A stretch of 64,000 bases of DNA from the NCBI GenBank assembly GCA_016215605.1, contig JACRJB010000067.1, positions 124,001 to 188,000 of the forward strand, written 5' to 3'. The notes under the pieces are model-generated. The model saw only the letters and a program-made list of their open reading frames with translations, had not been told where the DNA came from and did not search any database. Source of the stretch: Rhodopseudomonas palustris (GTDB lineage Bacteria; Pseudomonadota; Alphaproteobacteria; Rhizobiales; Xanthobacteraceae). Below, one piece after another: positions 9,737 through 18,041 of the stretch; within the stretch, counting starts at the first letter, position 1, and each line of letters starts with the position of its first letter. The translations under genes were made by a program, and so were the position numbers.

Positions 9737-11734
9737 TCAGCGCCCCCCGATCACCGCCAGGAACGACGCGGCCGATTCCTCCAGCTTGCGGCGCATCTGC
9801 GCGGAAGCGGCGGCTTCGCGCACCAGGTCCGGCCCGGGTGCCAGGCTGGCGTCGATTCCGGCGACGGCCTCGGCCAGCGATGCCGGGTCCTGCGCCGCAA
9901 AGAACACGGCCTCGCCCTCGATCTGCTCGCGATGCAGCGGGATGTCGGACACGATCATCGGCCGTCCAAGCGCGCGAGCGTCCTCGATCACCGTGCTCCA
10001 GCCTTCGAACAAGGACGGCTGGATGATCGCGCAGGCCCGGCGAAACAACTCGAACTGCAGGCTGCGCGGCAGCACGCCGACCAGGCGGAGATGGTCGCCG
10101 AGCTCGAGCTCGTCGATCAGCGCCAGCAGGCGTTGCTGATATGGATCGGAGGAATTGCGCAGATCGCTGCCTGTGCACACGAACGTGACGTCGCAGCCGC
10201 GATCGAGCAGCAGCCGCAGCCCTCGGAACAGCGTCTCATGGTCCTTGTGCTGCCAGAACTGATTGGGCGTGTAGTAGAAGCGGTCCGGCAGCCCCAGATC
10301 CGCGAACTGACTGCTATCCGCCGCATCCGCCAGATCGTCCGGCTCGGTGTGAAAATGCCAGACGTGGCTGTGGCTGCGCGCGTCGGGATAGAACTGCGCG
10401 AAGTGGGATTGCGCGTCAGCGCTCGAGAAGACGATCGGAACGTCGCGCACCGAGAGCGCTTTGATGTCGCGATCGCGCGCCACCAATTCTTCCTTGGCGA
10501 AATAGCCGGGCCAGAACCGGTGCTGAAAATCGGGAATCCAGTAGATCGGTCTCGGCACCGTGGCCATTCCCCAGGACGGGTACAGCACGGGAAAAGTCCA
10601 GTCGATCGCGTCGAATAGTCGGCTGCGCCGGTCTGAAGAGGCAACTTCGTCGCCCCGGAGGTAGCGACGCAGCGCGGGCGTCGCGGCGATCGGATTCTGC
10701 TGCGTGTCGAAGACGCCGATGACGGCCTCGCATCGAGCGAGCTCCTCGACGATGTCGCGAAAGCCGGACCGCTCCGCCCAGTCGTCCATCACGACGACGA
10801 CAAGCCGCGGGCGCTGCGCCTTGGGCAGAACCGACAGAATACGCGCAAAATTCAGCAAGTAGATTTGGCCGCCGAGCCAGCCGGTGCGAAATTGCATGGC
10901 CGGCAGACAGATCGTAGGACGCCGCGCACGCGGACCGCGCAGCTCGCGACGGGCGGGAAAGATCGCGGCGAAGTCATCGGCAGTCCGCGCCGAGACGAAA
11001 TCCGGATTGACGGCAAGTGCGCGCGCGAACGCTTCCCTGGCGCTGACGACATCGTTGAGCGCCAGCTGCGCCACGCCGAGCCAGTATTCGGCTTCCGCGA
11101 CGTTCGGTGTCGTCTTCAGAACGGCTGCAAAGACATCGCGCGCCCGGCCAGCGTCGCCGTTCACCAGCAGCCACTCACCGTATCGCAACCCCGGTTCAGG
11201 GTAGCCACTGAGTTCAAAGGCGCGCTGATAGCATTTTGCCGCCTCCTCGTCGTGGCCGAGCCGCGCCTCGGTCTTGCCGAGTCCCAGCACGGCGCCAGCA
11301 AAGGTCGGCACTACGTCGATCGCCAACTGATAGTAGTCGCGCGCATCGATCTCGCGACCTTCGGCTGATGCCAGCTCAGCCAGGCAAAACGCAGCTTCCG
11401 GATGCGGTGGGTTACTGGCGGCCGCTGCCAGCAACGCCGCGACGCCCTCCTCCTCTCGCCCGAGCCTCCTGGCAGCGATGCCAATGCCGTAGTAGCCTTC
11501 AGAGGTAAATCCTCCGCTGGCGACAACCTGCTGGAAAAGCTCGATCGCGAGCGGGAGCTGATCGCTCGCGAGAGCCTCCTTGGCGCGACCAAGAAGCACA
11601 GAGAGTTCGTCGAGCCTGGAGGCCTGGGCGACTTCTTCACGGCTCACCGCGTCGGCGGCGACCTCGTCTGCCTTCCGGGAAGAACTTAACACGGCGCGCA
11701 ACGTTCGGGAGACGCCTTCGATCCATCGTCGCAA
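9737..11734 (-). CDS. TPR-domain / glycosyltransferase family 4 fusion
   Basis: 665 aa. Residues roughly 41-240 form tandem TPR-like helices (for example SEGYYGIGIAARRLGREEEG and AEAEYWLGVAQLALND). Residues about 265-660 form a GT4 domain with YWIPDFQHRFWPGYF, YYTPNQFWQHKDHETLF and the donor-site SLFEGWSTVIEDARALG, the variant of the GT4 E-x-E motif seen in some O-antigen transferases. The TPR part may dock the enzyme to other assembly proteins. The start is TTG 11734, supported by AAAAGGGG six bases upstream; no in-frame ATG sits close by. It lies 19 nt downstream of the epimerase gene, in the same direction. Acceptor and donor are unknown. Confidence 0.85.
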   Translation of the reverse strand: MRRWIEGVSRTLRAVLSSSRKADEVAADAVSREEVAQASRLDELSVLLGRAKEALASDQLPLAIELFQQVVASGGFTSEGYYGIGIAARRLGREEEGVAALLAAAASNPPHPEAAFCLAELASAEGREIDARDYYQLAIDVVPTFAGAVLGLGKTEARLGHDEEAAKCYQRAFELSGYPEPGLRYGEWLLVNGDAGRARDVFAAVLKTTPNVAEAEYWLGVAQLALNDVVSAREAFARALAVNPDFVSARTADDFAAIFPARRELRGPRARRPTICLPAMQFRTGWLGGQIYLLNFARILSVLPKAQRPRLVVVVMDDWAERSGFRDIVEELARCEAVIGVFDTQQNPIAATPALRRYLRGDEVASSDRRSRLFDAIDWTFPVLYPSWGMATVPRPIYWIPDFQHRFWPGYFAKEELVARDRDIKALSVRDVPIVFSSADAQSHFAQFYPDARSHSHVWHFHTEPDDLADAADSSQFADLGLPDRFYYTPNQFWQHKDHETLFRGLRLLLDRGCDVTFVCTGSDLRNSSDPYQQRLLALIDELELGDHLRLVGVLPRSLQFELFRRACAIIQPSLFEGWSTVIEDARALGRPMIVSDIPLHREQIEGEAVFFAAQDPASLAEAVAGIDASLAPGPDLVREAAASAQMRRKLEESAASFLAVIGGR

Positions 11735-11753
11735 TTGCTACCCCTTTTGCGTC

Positions 11754-12731
11754 TCAGGTACGCGCGCCAGCGGCGCGGGTGGCCTGCTCCGCGTGCTGCT
11801 CGCGCAACCACTCCGCATAATTCGAAAGGCCACGCCGCAAAGGCGTAAACGCCAGGCCAGTCGTTTGCAGCAGTCGAGCAGGATCGGCTCGCTGATGCGC
11901 AGGATCTCCCGGTCGTGTCAGTCCGTTGAATTCGATCTCGGCCCGCACACCAAGCGCCACGGCAAGCTCTCCGGCAAGGTCTCGTATCGAGGTCGCCACA
12001 CCGGTTCCGATATTGAACGTCCCCGTCGCGTCCGGCAGCATTGCCAATCGGCAGATCATTGCGGCCGCGTCGGGAGCGAAGACAAAATCCCGCGCTTCCC
12101 GGCCGGTGCCGCCGAGCTCGATGCGACGTTGTCCGGAAAGCAGACGCTGCGCCAGCTCCCACAGCAGAAGCTTGTGTTGCAACGGCCCGTAGACCGAGAA
12201 AAGCCGCGCAATCACCAGTTCGAGTCCGGAATGGCGAGCCTGAGCACGGCACAGCTCTTCGGCGAGCCACTTCGTCTGACCGTACACCGAAATCGGATCG
12301 GCCTGCGCATCCTCCGCCAGACCTTGCTCGCCGGCGTCGCCGTAGATCGCCGCGCTCGACGGATACACCAGCCGCGCATTGGGGGCAGAACCAGCCAGGA
12401 ATTCGAGCAAGACCCGCAAAGAATTGACGGTCCGCGCAATGTCGGCCTGCGGATCCGCCGCGGCCTGGCCGACCGATCCACTACCAATGGCGTGAAAAAC
12501 CGCGGCAGGCGCGCCGTGCCGGTCAAAACCCTGCCTCAGCAGCTCCTCGTCGAATTCGCCGACTTCGACCGCGGCAAAGCCATGGGTGCGAAACTCGGCT
12601 TCGGCGATGGGCCGCCTCGCAAACCCGACCACCTCGACGCCATCGCGCGCGAATTGCCGCGCAACATGCCGACCGAGAAAACTGGTGGCGCCCGTGACCC
12701 AGACGGAGGTCGTTTCAGCCGGAGCGACCAT
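11754..12731 (-). CDS. NAD-dependent nucleotide-sugar epimerase/dehydratase
   Basis: Extended SDR of 325 aa. It shows a VTGATSFLGRHVA Rossmann loop, VYPSSAAIYGDAG, the catalytic Tyr-x3-Lys as YGQTK, and RLFSVYGP, typical of UDP-sugar epimerases and reductases. The start is placed at ATG 12731 (MVAPAETTSVWV); the frame is open upstream to 12935 but that stretch has no domain content and covers the divergent promoter region. It heads a two-gene reverse unit with the TPR-GT4. The precise nucleotide sugar cannot be told from sequence alone. Confidence 0.85.
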   Translation of the reverse strand: MVAPAETTSVWVTGATSFLGRHVARQFARDGVEVVGFARRPIAEAEFRTHGFAAVEVGEFDEELLRQGFDRHGAPAAVFHAIGSGSVGQAAADPQADIARTVNSLRVLLEFLAGSAPNARLVYPSSAAIYGDAGEQGLAEDAQADPISVYGQTKWLAEELCRAQARHSGLELVIARLFSVYGPLQHKLLLWELAQRLLSGQRRIELGGTGREARDFVFAPDAAAMICRLAMLPDATGTFNIGTGVATSIRDLAGELAVALGVRAEIEFNGLTRPGDPAHQRADPARLLQTTGLAFTPLRRGLSNYAEWLREQHAEQATRAAGART

Positions 12732-12935
12732 GGACGATCTCCTGCACGAGCGAGGGATCCGAACCACGTTTCGCCCGCTTCCGACTGACTGCGATAGGGG
12801 AGCACCACATCGAAAATTCGGCGGATCCCGTTTCAAATTGACGCAATTGATTGAAAATCGCGTTCTCTCCTTGTACTCCGGAGCGGCTCCGATTGCGGGG
12901 CTCCAACGAGCCTGAAAGGCAAGGGATTCGCCCAC
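12732..12935. promoter_or_regulatory. Divergent intergenic region, epimerase versus membrane protein
   Basis: The 204-bp gap is AT-richer than its surroundings, for example around 12835-12870. It should contain two back-to-back promoters. I could not assign boxes with confidence. Confidence 0.35.
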
Positions 12936-15167
12936 ATGCCGCCGCTATCCCCACCTGCAAATCTCACGGAAGCTTTGGAGCGGACAGCCCCCCACAAGAC
13001 AGTTGCAGAACGGACGGACGACGCGCCTCTCGGTTTACGCTCGGGCCGCCTCCCGTGGACGGCAGCCTCATTGTTCCAAGGCCTTAGCACCCACTCCCGG
13101 GTTTGGCTACTATTGCTTTTCACGGTCGAGGCGGTGGTCTTCTACGTCCAAATGGCGGACCAGATTGCGCCGTTCTTCCCGCTGAACTTCGATCAGGGGG
13201 GGTACGCGAACTATACCTACCAATTGTTCGAAGCGATCCGAGAGCGGGGCTGGAGCGCGATCGGATCGGTGATCACCGATCCACCCACGGCGACCGGGAC
13301 CGCGCTGATCATCCAGGGCGCCCTGCTGTCGCTGATCGGCGGTGCCAGCCGCACCACGCTGATCAGCATCAACCTGATCTATTTCATCGCGTTGCAGCTT
13401 GTCGTTTTGCTCACGGTGATGGCGCGCACCAAAAGTCTGCGGCTCGCGGGTATTGCGCTGGCGCTGCTGCTGGCGATGCGGACGTTCTTCAATCCCGCCG
13501 GGGGCATCTTCGACTTCCGGATGGATTTCGCCGCGCAGTGCCTCTACGGCATCTGGTGCTGCCTTCTGCTGTGGTCCAACCGACTCGCCGATCGTCGTAT
13601 TACCATCGCGGCCACGCTGGTCGCCATGCTGCTGGTGGCGACGCGCTCGTTCACGCTGATCTATTGCGGCTCGGTCCTGCTCGCACTGTGGCTGACTGCT
13701 CTGGTCGAGGCGCGGCGCGCGGTGGAGCCGTCCGTCCAGGCCGCGGCCAGACTTCGCGCCCGCAACACGTTCTGGTCCGGCGCAGCGCTCGGCGTGCTGG
13801 CGTTGCCGCTGATGTTCATGGCGCGGCAAAAAATCTACGAGAAATACGTGGTCGGCCACGTTCTCAACGACGAGAAATACATCCGCGCCGAAGAGATGAA
13901 TGTCTCCAACCTGTGGGAGCACCTGGCATTCTACCCGAAATCCGTGGCGATCGACCACATCGGACCGACCGCGGCGTGGCTGGCGTTGGCGTTGGTCGTG
14001 ATCAGCGTTGCGGCCGGCGTATTGCTGGCGCGGAGGGCCTCGCGCCGCACCGACCATCGCCGGCTCGCGGATCTCGGAGACATCGCGGCGTTGGTGCTGA
14101 CAATCCTCGTGCCGATTGCACTCTTGGCAGCCGACATCGCGAAATCGACGGTGGTCGGCGGCATCGTCGCGATCCCGCTGCTGTTGATCGCCACCTCGGT
14201 CATCGCCGCGCTGTCACCCTGGTTGTCGTCACCGACGAACGGTGTGTCGCAGAATGCAGGGCGAAACGGCGGCCACGTCCTCGGGACGGGTGTGACCTTT
14301 GCAGCGCTGACGGTCGGCGTCGGCGCCATGCTGCTGCACGCCAATGCCCGGCAACACGCATTGCCGCACAGCGACCTGCGGGCCATCAACACGTTGAACG
14401 AGGCGATTGCCGACTACGCCATCCGACTGAACCGGCCGGAACCGGCGATGTCGCTCGACCGCATCATCGACTACGTCAACATCGGCACCGTCGCCGTCTC
14501 CGCTTACGAACGCGACCGTGCCATCGTCAAGTTCCGCCGCGGCATGCTGGGCGACGATATATTCGCCGTGCCGCGCGATGAAGCGCTGAAGATGGCCGCC
14601 GACAGCGACATCCTGGTTCTCACCGATCCGCAGCGCGGACACGAAACGCCCTACCCGTTCAATGCCGGCATCAAGAGCTACTGGGACGATCTGCGCAAGT
14701 TCGCCAACGACAACATGGTGCCGCTGGTCGAGCGCGACATCGAGGGCATTCCGCACCGGGCGTACGTCAAGCCGGTGATCACGATCGGCGGATCGTCGGG
14801 CGGCTGGATCACCAGCGCAGGGCTGCTGCTGACCGCGAACGCCGCAGAACTCAGACGATGGCCCTGGATCCGGCTCGAAGGCGAAGCCCCTTACGACGTG
14901 CTCGGCGGCGAGCCGATTCCGCGGGCCGTCGTGCTGGGTGAGATGGACCAGCCCGGCACGGAACTGCCGGCGCGCCTGAACCGTCGCGGCAGTCGCTACG
15001 AAGTGGCGATCGACACACGCCCCGCCCCCGCCGGAGCGGATCAGATCCGGATCCGCCTGACCTTCGACCGGTTCTTCGTACCGAAGCTGCGTGGGATCAA
15101 CAGTGACACGCGCGAACTCGTGGTGTTCGCACCGGCGTCCACCGGGATGAGCGCCGCCGCGCCGTGA
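12936..15167 (+). CDS. Large polytopic membrane protein with C-terminal soluble domain, GT-C-like (paralogue of 18042-20183)
   Basis: 743 aa. A charged N-terminal tail (about 55 residues) precedes many transmembrane segments up to about residue 480, then a soluble domain of about 260 aa. The first outside loop reads PLNFDQGGYANYTYQLF: D86-x3-Y90, the same layout as in five other giant membrane proteins here. The soluble part has DSDILVLTDP, PYPFNAGIKSYWDDL and the end motif LTFDRFFVP, then GIN and TRELV. These are shared, often word for word, with the protein at 18042-20183, so the two are clear paralogues. No named family is recognised; a lipid-linked-sugar transferase is inferred. The ATG at 12936 is the first in frame; the GTG/TTG alternatives are not better. 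Confidence 0.65.
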   Translation: MPPLSPPANLTEALERTAPHKTVAERTDDAPLGLRSGRLPWTAASLFQGLSTHSRVWLLLLFTVEAVVFYVQMADQIAPFFPLNFDQGGYANYTYQLFEAIRERGWSAIGSVITDPPTATGTALIIQGALLSLIGGASRTTLISINLIYFIALQLVVLLTVMARTKSLRLAGIALALLLAMRTFFNPAGGIFDFRMDFAAQCLYGIWCCLLLWSNRLADRRITIAATLVAMLLVATRSFTLIYCGSVLLALWLTALVEARRAVEPSVQAAARLRARNTFWSGAALGVLALPLMFMARQKIYEKYVVGHVLNDEKYIRAEEMNVSNLWEHLAFYPKSVAIDHIGPTAAWLALALVVISVAAGVLLARRASRRTDHRRLADLGDIAALVLTILVPIALLAADIAKSTVVGGIVAIPLLLIATSVIAALSPWLSSPTNGVSQNAGRNGGHVLGTGVTFAALTVGVGAMLLHANARQHALPHSDLRAINTLNEAIADYAIRLNRPEPAMSLDRIIDYVNIGTVAVSAYERDRAIVKFRRGMLGDDIFAVPRDEALKMAADSDILVLTDPQRGHETPYPFNAGIKSYWDDLRKFANDNMVPLVERDIEGIPHRAYVKPVITIGGSSGGWITSAGLLLTANAAELRRWPWIRLEGEAPYDVLGGEPIPRAVVLGEMDQPGTELPARLNRRGSRYEVAIDTRPAPAGADQIRIRLTFDRFFVPKLRGINSDTRELVVFAPASTGMSAAAP

Positions 15168-15213
15168 TGCGCGGACAGCTCGCTTCCGTCACCGAGATGT
15201 CCGGATCGTGACC

Positions 15214-15342
15214 TTAAAACGCCTGGTACACGAACGGCGCGATCGGAAGCCAAACCCGGTACAGGTAATAGTTCGCGACGACGCCGACCAGCGCGCCGAT
15301 CAGCGCCCATTTCACGCATAGTCCCAGTGTGGCAGCTTTCAT
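15214..15342 (-). CDS. 42-residue membrane protein downstream of the SGNH gene
   Basis: A short gene whose ATG (15342) follows the TAG of the SGNH gene directly, giving TAGATG, and which ends in TAA at 15214. The product begins MKAATLGLCVKWALIG and has one hydrophobic helix (about residues 8-27) followed by NYYLYRVWLPIAPF. The precise junction, the plausible single-span topology and the position after an MBOAT-SGNH pair argue that it is real, as the third gene of the acylation cassette. It could be a small subunit that holds the SGNH protein and MBOAT together. No homologue is recognised by eye. Confidence 0.6.
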   Translation of the reverse strand: MKAATLGLCVKWALIGALVGVVANYYLYRVWLPIAPFVYQAF

Positions 15343-16500
15343 CTACTGCACCCAACCGTTGTTGCGGGAGGTCGCACGAACCCGATCTGCCAAACGCGGC
15401 GCGATCTTGGCAGCGCCGCTGACCGAGAGGTGCACGCGATCGATGTAATCGTCCTTCTCGAAACCCTCGCACGCCAACAAGGACGACGGACCGACCTCCA
15501 TCACGCGTTTCACCATCCGCTCCCGCATCGCCTTGCGGATGGCCTGGGTCTCCGGCGCGGCCTGCTCCAACAGCCACGGGCTGTTTTCGCACACGGCCAG
15601 CACCGCCGACTTGCGCACAACATCCGGCAGCGCCGTCTCGAGCGCGGTCCCCACCAACGTCCACTCGGGCTCGGTGGGCATTTCCGATATCCGTTTGATC
15701 AGTTGCAGCTCCAGCTCGCCGTTCCGATAGCGAAACTGCTCGGGCGGATCGATCTCGTTGTCCGGCAAGTCCTTGCGCGCCTGCCAGAAATGCCCTGGGA
15801 TCAGCGTCGAATAGACCGTGAAGACGTAGTCGTAGCCGATCGTGTTCCACAGATCCATGAAGTACAGATACTTGTTGAGCATCGCGCTCATCCGCTGCTC
15901 GGCATACCACGGCAGCGTCAGACGTTGGTCGCGCGCGGGCCAGTCGATCAGCATATTGCGCGCACGCGCGTCCCAGAAATAATACTGATACGGCGTGCTG
16001 CCGAGCAGCGTCACCGTCCCGCCCACGGCGATGTCGGACACGTAGACGACCCGATACTGCTCGCGAAGCAGCATTTCGACGGTCTGCTCGGCGATTCCCG
16101 AAACGTCGCCGCCGCGCATCGCCAGATTGATGACGCGGTAATTTTCGCCGAGATCACGCCGGAGATTGTCGGCGATCGTCTGGCCCTCGGGCTGGCCCAC
16201 GCCGTAAAACACCGAACTGCCGCCGATCACGACATTGACTTTGTTCTTGTCGAGCAGTTCGCGCGCCAGAGCCATGACCTCGCGCGCGGTCGGCTGGAAA
16301 AACGATTCCGGGCTGAGCCGGGTGTGGAACCGCCCGAAGTCACGGAAGATGTTCGATGACGAAGCCTTCCAGCCCACCGCCGCGCAGATCGCAAAGGCGA
16401 GCACTGCCCCCACCACGAACGAGGCGAAGCGCGCGGAGTTGCGGCCGCTTTCGTGGGGTGCAGCCTGTCTGTCCTGGGACCTGTCCGCCTTCCGGGTCAT
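15343..16500 (-). CDS. Membrane-anchored SGNH-type acyltransferase/esterase partner of MBOAT
   Basis: 385 aa with an N-terminal cytoplasmic tail and a single transmembrane anchor (about residues 26-44); the remainder should be periplasmic. SGNH features: VVIGGSSVFYGVGQ supplies the block-I serine (S95 or S96), and DRVHLSVSGAAKIA near the end supplies the Asp-x2-His pair (D354, H357). This matches the AlgX/AlgJ/DltD-like partners that take acyl groups exported by an MBOAT protein and place them on glycans. It starts 7 nt after the MBOAT stop, so it is certainly co-transcribed. Whether it transfers or removes acetyl cannot be decided here. Confidence 0.8.
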   Translation of the reverse strand: MTRKADRSQDRQAAPHESGRNSARFASFVVGAVLAFAICAAVGWKASSSNIFRDFGRFHTRLSPESFFQPTAREVMALARELLDKNKVNVVIGGSSVFYGVGQPEGQTIADNLRRDLGENYRVINLAMRGGDVSGIAEQTVEMLLREQYRVVYVSDIAVGGTVTLLGSTPYQYYFWDARARNMLIDWPARDQRLTLPWYAEQRMSAMLNKYLYFMDLWNTIGYDYVFTVYSTLIPGHFWQARKDLPDNEIDPPEQFRYRNGELELQLIKRISEMPTEPEWTLVGTALETALPDVVRKSAVLAVCENSPWLLEQAAPETQAIRKAMRERMVKRVMEVGPSSLLACEGFEKDDYIDRVHLSVSGAAKIAPRLADRVRATSRNNGWVQ

Positions 16501-16507
16501 CGCAATC

Positions 16508-17734
16508 TCAATGAGAGAACAATCGCAGCGTCATGTGGAACGCCTGATCGACCGGATAGAAGAACAGCAGCCATCCGATCATGACGAAGAGCATCGTTGC
16601 CGCCCAGCTGAATCCGCGCCAGGCGAGCCAGGTCGCTGCGAGCGCCGCCGGCCTGAAGGACGAGAACACCAGAGGCGGCTTTTCCGACAACAACCGCGGC
16701 AACGGCAAGGCGCCCGCAATCGCAAGACCGACGCCGTGGTAGACGCCCCACAGGGCGAAGTTCCATGCGGCGCCGTGCCACAATCCGCAAAGCGCCATGG
16801 CGATGAAGCCGTTCAGCGACTTCCGCATCAGCCCGTGCCGGCTGCCGCCCAGCGGGATGTAGATGTAGTCCCTGATCCAGGTGCTCAGCGAGATGTGCCA
16901 GCGACGCCAGAAGTCGGTGATACTGTGCGCGATATACGGCCAGTTGAAGTTTTCCGGCAGCCGGATGCCCATCATCCGCGCAAAGCCGATCGCCATATCG
17001 CTGTATCCGCTGAAGTCCAGCAGAATACGGAACGCGATCGCCACCACGATCCCCCAACGCACCGACAGCGGCAACACGTCGAACGACGCCTGCTGGCTCT
17101 GGATCCAGCTGGTCAGAACGTCACCGAGAAACTTCTTGCAGATGCCGATCGCGAGGCGAACCATGCCGGCAATGACGTCGTCGGACGACACGTTCCGGGC
17201 GCCGTGAGACAGCGAAACGGAGAACTGCCGATACCGCTTGATCGGGCCCGCGACCAGCGACGGCCAGAACGAGGTGAACAGAGCGAAGGTCAGCGGCGAG
17301 CGGATCGGCCGGTGCCCTCTCCGGATCTCCATCAGATAGTGGACGAACTCGAAGACGAAGAAGCTGACACCGAGCGGCGGCAGCGTCGGCAAAATGCCGG
17401 CCAACGCCTCCTCGCCGCTCTTCGCAAGGTCGGGAAAGGCGACGCCGATGATGCCCTGGAACAGGAAATGGGTATATTTGTAGAAGATCAGTGCGAGCGC
17501 GCAGACCGTGATCCAGAGCGCGCACAGCAGTCGATTGCGCGACAGCGCCACGAAATACGTGCCGACCGCCAGCACGATGATCGGCAGCACGCCTGCGGGT
17601 CCGGAAAAATGGACCTGAAACGTGACCGAGGCCAGCAGCAGCAACAAGCGGCGAGCTAACGGGATCGGCACCGCCCAATAGGCGATGAAGAACAATCCCG
17701 TGAAGACGGCGAATTGATGTGAAAAGAAGATCAT
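16508..17734 (-). CDS. MBOAT family O-acyltransferase (AlgI-like)
   Basis: 408-aa polytopic membrane enzyme expected to move acyl groups from a cytoplasmic donor across the membrane for polysaccharide O-acylation. Diagnostic segments are LDFSGYSDMAIGFARMMGI, FWRRWHISLSTWIRDYIYIP (with H280) and GLWHGAAWNF, whose His (H320) is the usual catalytic MBOAT residue. Length is a little under AlgI (about 470-520), mostly at the C terminus. ATG at 17734. It leads a three-gene cassette with the SGNH protein and the 42-aa membrane protein, inserted between two paralogous giant membrane proteins that are transcribed the other way. Confidence 0.92.
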   Translation of the reverse strand: MIFFSHQFAVFTGLFFIAYWAVPIPLARRLLLLLASVTFQVHFSGPAGVLPIIVLAVGTYFVALSRNRLLCALWITVCALALIFYKYTHFLFQGIIGVAFPDLAKSGEEALAGILPTLPPLGVSFFVFEFVHYLMEIRRGHRPIRSPLTFALFTSFWPSLVAGPIKRYRQFSVSLSHGARNVSSDDVIAGMVRLAIGICKKFLGDVLTSWIQSQQASFDVLPLSVRWGIVVAIAFRILLDFSGYSDMAIGFARMMGIRLPENFNWPYIAHSITDFWRRWHISLSTWIRDYIYIPLGGSRHGLMRKSLNGFIAMALCGLWHGAAWNFALWGVYHGVGLAIAGALPLPRLLSEKPPLVFSSFRPAALAATWLAWRGFSWAATMLFVMIGWLLFFYPVDQAFHMTLRLFSH

Positions 17735-18041
17735 ATGGCCTGAAGGACGACGCGGCGGCTTCAGCTACGGAGTACGGGGGCCCCTAATACCGGGGCCGCC
17801 TCCGGGCCGACCGCAAACCTCCGATTCCCCCCAAAAAGTCCGGTCCGACGGCGTTGCTGGCGGATACCTAGCACGCTGCACAAACCCGCGCCAGCGATAA
17901 GGCCTCTCGTGCGACGGACCAAGCCCCCGCGGCGCGACGCATCGCCGCGACGAAAATTCTGTTTGCAAAAGCCGGCAAAATGTGGCGATTGCAGCGATCC
18001 GGGCACCCTTTGCAACCCATTGACGAACACCGGCGGCGAGT
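17735..18041. promoter_or_regulatory. Divergent intergenic region with a stem-loop
   Basis: The 307-bp gap lies between MBOAT (reverse) and a giant membrane protein (forward). It contains a GGCCCC/GGGGCC inverted repeat (17779-17784 with 17792-17797, loop TAATACC) 45 nt upstream of the MBOAT start; this could be in the 5' leader. I see no credible gene in it. Promoters for both sides must lie here, but no box is clear. Confidence 0.4.
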
